NCBI GenBank assembly: GCA_020634215.1
Contig: JACKCD010000055.1
Coordinates: forward strand, 1-41,460
From: Ardenticatenaceae bacterium
GTDB taxonomy: Bacteria > Chloroflexota > Anaerolineae > Promineifilales > Promineifilaceae
DNA length: 41,460 bases
Direction of reading: 5' to 3'
Part shown: positions 36,167 to 41,460 of the stretch, piece by piece
Layout of the letters: the number at the start of each line of letters is the position of its first letter
How positions within the stretch are numbered: the stretch's first letter is position 1
Made by a program: the position numbers and the translations under genes
Notes under the pieces: generated by a model
What the model was told of the DNA's origin: nothing
The model's input: only the letters and a program-made list of their open reading frames with translations
The model's database searches: none

Positions 36167-36199
36167 AGATTTGTCAAATCTTCAAGATTTGACAAATCT
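36167..36199. repeat. perfect intercistronic hairpin, arms themselves palindromic
   Basis: AGATTTGTCAAATCT and AGATTTGACAAATCT pair over 15 bp around a TCA loop. Each arm also contains GATTTG and CAAATC and can fold on itself. It ends 13 bases before the ATG of the LysM gene. Confidence 0.78.
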
Positions 36200-36212
36200 C
36201 ATCGAGAATGCT

Positions 36213-36920
36213 ATGGCACAAGAAACCCAATTAAAAAAAGCCCGCATCACCGAACTCGAATGGAATGGCAACAGCAACATCCCAAGCCGGCCGAAAGACG
36301 GCGGCAAAGCGTTTGACGTGCAGTTCAACCCGGAATCGCTCAAGGTCAACTTTGCCAACCAAAAAGCGGGCGGCGATCAGCCGGGCGGCTCGCCCATCCA
36401 GTTTGTTGGCAGCGGCACCACCAAGCTGGCGCTGGAACTCTTCTTTGATGTCACCGTTCCCGTCAGCGAGGGCAAAAAAGTGGTCAACGATGTTCGCACC
36501 CTAACGGCCGATATTGCTTACTTTATGAAGGCAAATACGGCCGTTGAAGGGCAAACAAATGCCATTGTGCCACCAGGCATCCGCTTCCATTGGGGCACTT
36601 TTCTTTTTGATGGGGTCATGGATTCGATGGATGAGACGCTGGAATATTTTTCCGAAAAAGGATATCCGTTACGCGCCACCGTCTCCATCTCCCTCTCACG
36701 CCAGGAGATCCTCTACAACCGGCCCGAACCCGTGGATCCGGCCGGCAACAGCCCGGCCGGCACGCAGACCATGCAGCCAGCCCGCGCTGGCGATTCGCTA
36801 CCCAAAATGGCCGGCCGCAGCGGAAAACAGAACGACTGGAAAAAAATCGCCGCCGCCAACGACATCGAAAACCCGCGCCAGCTGCCGGCCGGGACGCTGG
36901 TTAATTTGAACGCAAAATAA
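36213..36920 (+). CDS. eCIS tube-cap protein with LysM domain (Pvc7-like)
   Basis: This is a 235-residue protein of the CIS tube/LysM family that links tube and spike hub. The N-terminal domain has FDVQFNPESLKVNFANQ, a hallmark of Afp7/Pvc7-like proteins, and GIRFHWGTFLFDGVMDSMDE. The C-terminal about 48 residues form a LysM (RAGDSLPKMAGRSG, then WKKIAAANDIENPRQLPAGT and VNL). I chose ATG 36213 because an in-frame ATG at 36164-equivalent position lies in the hairpin region and lacks a ribosome binding site. The neighbours (tube 2 before, small Pvc6-like and gpD-like after) are in standard eCIS context. Confidence 0.87.
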   Translation: MAQETQLKKARITELEWNGNSNIPSRPKDGGKAFDVQFNPESLKVNFANQKAGGDQPGGSPIQFVGSGTTKLALELFFDVTVPVSEGKKVVNDVRTLTADIAYFMKANTAVEGQTNAIVPPGIRFHWGTFLFDGVMDSMDETLEYFSEKGYPLRATVSISLSRQEILYNRPEPVDPAGNSPAGTQTMQPARAGDSLPKMAGRSGKQNDWKKIAAANDIENPRQLPAGTLVNLNAK

Positions 36921-36922
36921 TG

Positions 36923-37003
36923 TGAGACTGAGAGATTGAGAGATTAAGAGACTGAGAGACTGGGGGATTGAGTCTCTCAGTCTCCCAATCTCCCAATCTC
37001 TTA
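36923..37003. repeat. heptamer-repeat hairpin after the LysM gene
   Basis: GAGATT/GAGACT words run in near 7-base steps and then turn into complementary AATCTCC/AGTCTCT words. GAGACTGAGAGACT (36948-36961) pairs perfectly over 14 bp with AGTCTCTCAGTCTC (36971-36984). The hairpin ends just before AGGAG (37006-37010) of the small gene that follows. Confidence 0.7.
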
Positions 37004-37016
37004 TCAGGAGCTTCCT

Positions 37017-37187
37017 ATGGCTGTCATTATTGATGAATTCCAGGTGGTTTTAAGCGACGCGCTGCCCCAGGCCGGCCCGCCGCAGCTGCCGCTACCAGCC
37101 ACACCCAAGGCAGACCTGAAACCGCAAGATATCCGCGACGTGATGCAGCGGCAGATGGAGCGCAAGCTGCGTTTGTTTGCCCACTGA
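37017..37187 (+). CDS. small Pvc6/DUF5908-like eCIS protein
   Basis: This is a 56-residue gene. It begins MAVIIDEFQVVLSDALPQ, has a proline-rich middle, and ends DIRDVMQRQMERKLRLFAH. AGGAG at 37006-37010 stands six bases before the ATG. A small protein of this size and position, between the LysM protein and the hub, matches Afp6/Pvc6 (DUF5908) in known clusters; the family match is from memory of pattern and position. The basic helical C-terminus could dock on the baseplate. Confidence 0.75.
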   Translation: MAVIIDEFQVVLSDALPQAGPPQLPLPATPKADLKPQDIRDVMQRQMERKLRLFAH

Positions 37188-37189
37188 TC

Positions 37190-37233
37190 GGTAATCGGTA
37201 ATCAGTGACTGGTTGGACTGATCACTGATTACC
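37190..37233. repeat. heptamer-repeat hairpin before the gpD-like gene
   Basis: CGGTAAT words lead into GGTAATCAGTGA (37197-37208), which pairs perfectly over 12 bp with TCACTGATTACC (37222-37233). The word family is the same as in the 2760-2835 repeat. The hub gene starts 14 bases later with no strong ribosome binding site. Confidence 0.7.
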
Positions 37234-37246
37234 TGCAAGTTTAGCT

Positions 37247-38326
37247 ATGTCTGACATTGGCACCACACCCGCGCTTTATGCCGCCCTCCCGACCATCCAG
37301 ATTGATGGGCAAGATGAGGACGATTTATCGGCCAACCTGATTGCCCTGCTGGTTGAGGAGACAACGGCCGGTTTATATCGCTGCGAAGCCACCTTCCGCA
37401 ACTTTGGCACGCGCTCCAGCGGGGCTGACTACCTCTATTTTGACCGCCAACTGCTGGATTTCGGCAAGCCCTTTGCCGTGCGGGCCGGTGCCGGTGAGGC
37501 CGAGGCCACCATTTTTAGCGGGCGCATCATGGCACTGGAAGCCCAATTTCTCACCATGACCCCGCCGGAACTGGTGGTGCTGGCCGAAGACCGCTTTCAG
37601 GATTTACGCATGACGCGCCGCAGCCGCAGCTTTGAAAACGTCAGCGACAGCGATGTTGTCAGTGCCATTGCCGGGCAGTACAACCTGCAAACCGACATTG
37701 ACATTGATGGCCCGACCTATCCCGTGCTGACGCAGCTCAACCAGAGCGACCTCGCCTTTTTGCGCGAGCGGGCGCGGGCGGTGGATGCCGAAGCGTGGCT
37801 GGAAGCGGAAACGCTGCATGTGCAGGCACGCAGCCGACGCGAGGCCGACAGCGTGACTTTGACCTATCGCGAAGGGCTGATCGAATTTCAGGTGCTGGCT
37901 GACCTGGCGCATCAGCGGTCAAGCGTGACGGTGGGCGGCTGGGATGTGGCGGCCAAAACGGCGATTGCGGCTGAATCAACTGCCAGTGCCATCCAGCCGG
38001 AACTCAACGGCTATCGCAGCGGCGCGGCCATTCTGGCCGATGCCATTGGCCCGCGCCATGAACGCATTGTCCACCAGGCCCCCTTCTCCAACGACGAGGC
38101 GCAGCATCTGGCCCAGGCCTACTACCGTACCGCCGCCCGGCGCTTTGTGACGGGGCAGGGAGTGTGTGCGGGAAACGGCCGTTTACGTGTCGGCACCCGC
38201 ATTACCCTGCGCGGACTCGGCCCGCTCTTCAACGGCGACTATACCGTCACCAGCGTGCGCCACACCTTCGACGACAATGGCTTTCAAACCCGCTTTGCCG
38301 TCGAACGGCCGGGCATAGGAGCGTAA
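37247..38326 (+). CDS. gpD-like spike hub protein (N-terminal half of Pvc8/VgrG)
   Basis: This is a 359-residue protein of the phage late-control gpD / VgrG-N type, which forms the trimeric hub under the tube. Supporting features are the ALYAALPTIQIDGQDEDDL start, CEATFRNFG, the YPVLTQLNQSDLAFLRERAR segment typical of gpD/VgrG, DAEAWLEAETLHVQ, and the C-terminal VGTRITLRGLGPLFNGDYTV. It lacks the OB-fold and beta-helix spike, which are encoded by the next gene, so hub and spike are split here, whereas Afp8/Pvc8 are fused. The next start follows after five bases. Confidence 0.87.
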   Translation: MSDIGTTPALYAALPTIQIDGQDEDDLSANLIALLVEETTAGLYRCEATFRNFGTRSSGADYLYFDRQLLDFGKPFAVRAGAGEAEATIFSGRIMALEAQFLTMTPPELVVLAEDRFQDLRMTRRSRSFENVSDSDVVSAIAGQYNLQTDIDIDGPTYPVLTQLNQSDLAFLRERARAVDAEAWLEAETLHVQARSRREADSVTLTYREGLIEFQVLADLAHQRSSVTVGGWDVAAKTAIAAESTASAIQPELNGYRSGAAILADAIGPRHERIVHQAPFSNDEAQHLAQAYYRTAARRFVTGQGVCAGNGRLRVGTRITLRGLGPLFNGDYTVTSVRHTFDDNGFQTRFAVERPGIGA

Positions 38327-38331
38327 ACCGC

Positions 38332-39051
38332 ATGATGCTCCCCCCCACCACCTTTGCCGACTGGCTCACCAGCCGCGAAATCCAGGGATACGGTGGCCGC
38401 TTCTATGGTGTCTACCCCGCTCTCGTCACCGACATTGCCGACCCCGATGGCCAGGGGCGGGTCAAGGTCACGCTGCCCTGGTCACCCGACAGCAATGGTG
38501 AGCAGTATGAGGCGTGGGCGCGGCTGGCGACGATGATGGCGGGCAACAATCGCGGCTTCTGGTTCATCCCCGACGTGGATGACGAGGTACTCGTCAGCTT
38601 TGAGGGAGGCGATGCCCGCCATCCCTACGTCATCGGCATGTTGTGGAATGGTCAAGACGCACCGCCAGAAACAATGGACAGCGGCGGCCAAAACGCCATC
38701 AAGAAAATTCGCTCGCGCAACGGCATTCAAATCATTCTCGATGACAGCAGCGGGCAGGAAACGTTAACCCTGGAAACCCCCGGTGGACAAACCATCATCC
38801 TCAAAGACGGAGCCGCCTCCATCGAGTGCCGCGACAGCAATGGCAATTTTGTCAAGCTGGAGAGCAGCGGCATTACGGTTAACGCAGCGGCCAAGGTGAC
38901 GATCAACGCTTCAATGGTGGAGGTGTCGGCCGGCATGGTGACGGTCAACGCCGGGCTATCCAGATTTAGCGGCGTGGTTCAGGCCGACACGGTGATCACC
39001 AATTCAGTGGTTAGTGCCAGCTACACGCCCGGCGCTGGCAATATTTGGTAA
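38332..39051 (+). CDS. gp5/VgrG-like spike protein (baseplate V)
   Basis: This is a 239-residue protein. The N-terminal OB-fold (residues about 20-110) shows GVYPALVTDIADPDGQGRVKV, LPWSPDSNGEQYEAWARLA, the DEVLVSFEGGD loop and YVIGMLWNG, as in gp5/VgrG/baseplate V proteins. A repetitive C-terminal beta-helix follows (ETPGGQTIILKDG, then GITVNAAAKVTINASMVEV). It would form the membrane-puncturing spike below the hub. TAGGAG lies about ten bases before ATG 38332; a second ATG follows directly. A PAAR tip gene has not appeared by the window end. Confidence 0.88.
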   Translation: MMLPPTTFADWLTSREIQGYGGRFYGVYPALVTDIADPDGQGRVKVTLPWSPDSNGEQYEAWARLATMMAGNNRGFWFIPDVDDEVLVSFEGGDARHPYVIGMLWNGQDAPPETMDSGGQNAIKKIRSRNGIQIILDDSSGQETLTLETPGGQTIILKDGAASIECRDSNGNFVKLESSGITVNAAAKVTINASMVEVSAGMVTVNAGLSRFSGVVQADTVITNSVVSASYTPGAGNIW

Positions 39052-39056
39052 GCTTT

Positions 39057-40949
39057 ATGATGAACCCCAAAGTGCAGTGGACACTGCCACCTCCGCTTCG
39101 CAATACCGCTTCGCCCGCAGATACGGCCAGGCTGCGCGCCCGCTTGCATGAGCCTTTTATTTTGCGCTTTGCCAGCGACAGCTTTATGGACGAATTCTTT
39201 CAGCTTGTGCAGCAGGCACCGCAGCGCCTTGGCGAGTGGGAAGTCGAACACGAAACCTGGCGTGACCCAACGGTGCCGCCCCTGCCCATTGAGGAAATGC
39301 CGCGCCTGACCCAGCGTCTTTTCCGGCTGCGGGCTTCGTTAGCCGATCAGGCTGTGGGGTTGGTGCCGGCCGGAACCTTACTTCCCATCGCCACCCCATC
39401 ACCGCCGGCCGAACCGCTTAAGCTCTTCCAGCCGGCCCACCAGCGCTTTTATCTGGTAACGGCCGGTCTTGTCTGTCGCTTGCCGGGTTTGCCGGAAAAG
39501 CATCTGGCAACGGGTGGCGTCGAGCGCGTTTCTTTTGTCGTGCGTCGCCTCTGGCCCAAAGATGAGGATAATAATCCGGCCGTTTGGAACACGACCACCT
39601 GCGACCAATATGCCTATGCGGCGAGAGGCAGCAAATTTGAGTGGCAGCCGGTAGACGAGGACACCGTTCTCCCGAACGAGGAGCGGAACCCGCTTTTCCG
39701 TGTCGCCTACCCCGAAGCGGGTCAGCAGCAGCACCTTTGGGCAGGGCTGGTTCCTGTGGGCAAGCGGGAGGCGTACCTGGGAGCGGTTCGAGCGACCGCT
39801 GCGGCCGAATCGCCCGCTGCGGAGACCGATCCGCGTCCCGATTTGCTGGAAATGCAGGTGATGGCTCCCTGGAATGCGATTATCGCTTACAAAGAAAGCC
39901 GCAACGCTTTGAGCAGTTCAGACAATGTTCCACCCTACTTTGATGATTATGAACCTCCAAACCCACTCGACCCCGATGACCCATACGTCAAGACAACAAC
40001 CGATCAAATTCACCAACAATCCTGGTACGCGCTGCTGGATATGGCCGAATTCTTGGAAAAGTATCTGAATGATGTGTGGGTTGAAGTAAACAAGAAAACA
40101 GCCGCCAATGACACCGGATGGGTCACTGACGATCCCCGGCGCATTCTCTTGTCAACCCTACAGGAAATTTCGGACGGGAAAGCCACTTTGGCAATCGCGC
40201 TGAAAGCGGTGATAGACGAAAATGACACCTACCTGGATGGTGACACAGTTGTTTATGATGACGCTTTGGCAGGAAAGTGGCCGGACTTAAAGTTTGATAT
40301 AACCGTCATTGCAGCCAACCTGGAAACAGTACGCACCTTGCTGGATGATAGACTGAGCAAAGAAATCGTTGCTGCCCTTCCCCCTCCGCCCGACACAATG
40401 CCGCCTCCCCCCTTTGCCGCGCAGCAGGCGCAACGGCCGATCAACGAACCGGCCTGGTTTGTCATTCGCTGTGTTTACGAACGGCCGTTTTGCGGCCCCA
40501 CCATCGCTCCCCCCAGCCTCAGCACCGCCAGCCGCCCCTTCCAAATGGCCTCCTTCTTCGACCCCGATGCCCCCGCCCGGCCAATCCGCATCGCCCTGCC
40601 CATGGACACCTCACCAGCCGGTCTCCGCAAATTTGACCGCAACACCGCCTTCATGATGTCCGATGCCCTTTGCGGCCAGGTCAGCAAAATGCGTGAACTC
40701 AGCCTGGGCGACCTTGTGCGAGCCGTGCTGCCCTGGCCGCTGCATAAAGACCTTGACCTATCGGAAATGGGGCTTTGTTCAGAGGGCGATTCAGGCCAAG
40801 TCGGTGTCGTCTGTTCACTATCAATCCCCATTGTCACCATTTGCGCCCTCATTTTGCTGCTGATGATCGTTAGCCTACTTGACATGATTTTCCGCTGGAT
40901 GCCCTACTTTATTGCCTGCTTCCCAATTTTTGGCTCAAGCAAGAAGTGA
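39057..40949 (+). CDS. large eCIS-locus protein with C-terminal membrane segment
   Basis: This is a 630-residue protein I cannot assign. The N-terminal 300 residues are mixed alpha/beta (PFILRFASDSFMDEFFQLV, RFYLVTAGLVCRLPGLPEK). An acidic helical region follows (IHQQSWYALLDMAEFLEKYL), then a Pro-rich linker (ALPPPPDTMPPPPFAA) and a second globular part (PAWFVIRCVYERPFCGPTI). Residues about 586-622 are strongly hydrophobic (IPIVTICALILLLMIVSLLD and the following aromatic stretch), suggesting one or two membrane helices near the end. It sits between spike and gp25-like genes, where known Afp/PVC clusters do not place a membrane protein. It may tie the baseplate to the membrane; this is inference. 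ATG 39057 has a tandem ATG at 39060. Confidence 0.75.
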   Translation: MMNPKVQWTLPPPLRNTASPADTARLRARLHEPFILRFASDSFMDEFFQLVQQAPQRLGEWEVEHETWRDPTVPPLPIEEMPRLTQRLFRLRASLADQAVGLVPAGTLLPIATPSPPAEPLKLFQPAHQRFYLVTAGLVCRLPGLPEKHLATGGVERVSFVVRRLWPKDEDNNPAVWNTTTCDQYAYAARGSKFEWQPVDEDTVLPNEERNPLFRVAYPEAGQQQHLWAGLVPVGKREAYLGAVRATAAAESPAAETDPRPDLLEMQVMAPWNAIIAYKESRNALSSSDNVPPYFDDYEPPNPLDPDDPYVKTTTDQIHQQSWYALLDMAEFLEKYLNDVWVEVNKKTAANDTGWVTDDPRRILLSTLQEISDGKATLAIALKAVIDENDTYLDGDTVVYDDALAGKWPDLKFDITVIAANLETVRTLLDDRLSKEIVAALPPPPDTMPPPPFAAQQAQRPINEPAWFVIRCVYERPFCGPTIAPPSLSTASRPFQMASFFDPDAPARPIRIALPMDTSPAGLRKFDRNTAFMMSDALCGQVSKMRELSLGDLVRAVLPWPLHKDLDLSEMGLCSEGDSGQVGVVCSLSIPIVTICALILLLMIVSLLDMIFRWMPYFIACFPIFGSSKK

Positions 40950-40954
40950 GAGTA

Positions 40955-41350
40955 ATGATGGACGAAGGAACCCTCTTTGGACGCGGCATTAGCTTCCCCC
41001 CCCGCCTGGGGGCCGATGGCCGTTGGGCGTGGTCAGCAGGGCCGGAGAACGTGCGCGAAGCAATCCGCGTTATTTTGCTGACGGAAAACGACGAGCGTCT
41101 GATGCGGCCGGCCTTTGGCGGCGGTCTACAGCCGTTTTTGTTTGAACCCAACACCGTTGCCACGCAGCGGCTGCTACAAGAGCGCATTGTGCAGGCATTG
41201 CGCCAGTGGGAACCGCGCATTGAGCTGCAAGATGTCGCCGTGGCGGCCGACCCCGATGAGCCACAAACGGCCGTTGTCACCATTCGCTACAAGCTGGTAG
41301 CCACACGAGCCAGTGAGCAGATGAATTTTACGCTGCGGTTAGCGGCTTAG
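40955..41350 (+). CDS. gp25/baseplate W-like protein (Pvc9-like)
   Basis: This is a protein of about 131 residues of the GPW/gp25 family, the baseplate wedge piece that starts sheath assembly. Typical features are LFGRGISFPPRL, VREAIRVILLTENDERLMRPAFGGGL with the family's RP-x-FG-x-G motif, ERIVQALRQWEPRIEL, and the C-terminal VVTIRYKLVAT. Candidate starts are GTG 40946 (overlapping the previous stop) and ATGs at 40955 and 40958. GAGAG at 40948-40952 best fits the ATGs. Confidence 0.88.
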   Translation: MMDEGTLFGRGISFPPRLGADGRWAWSAGPENVREAIRVILLTENDERLMRPAFGGGLQPFLFEPNTVATQRLLQERIVQALRQWEPRIELQDVAVAADPDEPQTAVVTIRYKLVATRASEQMNFTLRLAA

Positions 41351-41355
41351 TTTCT

Positions 41356-41390
41356 CAAGTGCCGGGTACCTTTGAGGTGCCCGGCACTTG
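41356..41390. repeat. intercistronic hairpin
   Basis: CAAGTGCCGGGTACCT pairs over 16 bp (one G-U) with AGGTGCCCGGCACTTG around a TTG loop. It begins six bases after the gp25-like stop and ends 12 bases before the next ATG. It is another short-loop hairpin of the kind found in front of several genes in this operon. Confidence 0.75.
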
Positions 41391-41402
41391 AACCACCTTC
41401 CT

Positions 41403-41460
41403 ATGTCAATATCAATACCAACCATTGACGACCGAAATTACGAGGCGATTTTAGCCGAAG
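41403..41460 (+). CDS. start of a baseplate J-like protein (partial)
   Basis: ATG 41403 opens a frame that reads MSISIPTIDDRNYEAILAE and runs off the right edge. The PTIDDRNYEAIL opening resembles the start of Afp11/Pvc11 baseplate J proteins, and the position after the gp25-like gene is the expected one. With 19 residues the call rests mostly on gene order. Confidence 0.6.
   Translation, partial: MSISIPTIDDRNYEAILAE

Noticed and set aside
1943..37233. CRISPR array from the regularly spaced short repeats
   Set aside because: Units are 7 bases without spacers, fold back on themselves, and no cas gene is present.
1..41460. tRNA, rRNA or replication origin
   Set aside because: I looked on both strands and saw no cloverleaf, rRNA segment or clustered DnaA-box pattern that I could support by eye.

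Overview
The window looks like a Chloroflexota chromosome, probably from an Anaerolineae/Caldilineae-type lineage. This is an inference from three things: the gene content, the dense spread of the palindrome AACGGCCGTT, and many intergenic hairpins. No rRNA or tRNA is present to confirm it.

Region 1 (1-7.2 kb) is ordinary core genome. It holds the tail of an unknown gene, a membrane sensor histidine kinase (+), and a minus-strand row of ftcD, an M23 lipoprotein peptidase, enolase (with an apparent frameshift) and clpP. Region 2 (7.3-10.2 kb) is a nested mobile-element scar. A minus-strand IS1-like transposase gene is split in two by a 1,793-bp IS4/IS1380-like element flanked by a 9-bp target duplication. 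That element in turn carries an extra hairpin repeat near its right end.

Region 3 (10.8-23.5 kb) is a co-directional run of large conflict or cell-death type proteins: a subtilase-caspase-alpha/beta hydrolase fusion, a CHAT protein lacking its catalytic dyad, a CHAT protease with an intact dyad, a TIR-caspase fusion, and a TIR-nSTAND NTPase with a transmembrane helix and an Asp-box propeller. Region 4 (23.6-28.3 kb) carries an Ala-rich lipoprotein with a Cys-rich tail, a second subtilase, and a BTAD/SARP-type regulator.

Region 5 (28.5 kb to the window end) is a contractile injection system (eCIS/PVC/Afp type) cut off by the window edge. In order it has a small protein, a DUF4255/Pvc16-like protein, an accessory protein, sheath 1 (with a large Ala-rich insertion), tube 1, sheath 2 (with two FnIII-like domains), tube 2, a LysM tube-cap protein, a 56-residue Pvc6-like protein, a gpD-like hub, a gp5/VgrG-like spike, a large protein with a C-terminal membrane segment, a gp25-like protein and the start of a baseplate-J-like gene.

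The working hypothesis is that regions 3-5 form one functional unit: TIR/NTPase sensors and a protease set (caspase, CHAT, subtilase) under a BTAD regulator, coupled to an injection machine that may be membrane-associated. Adjacency and domain content are seen in the sequence; the coupling is inference.
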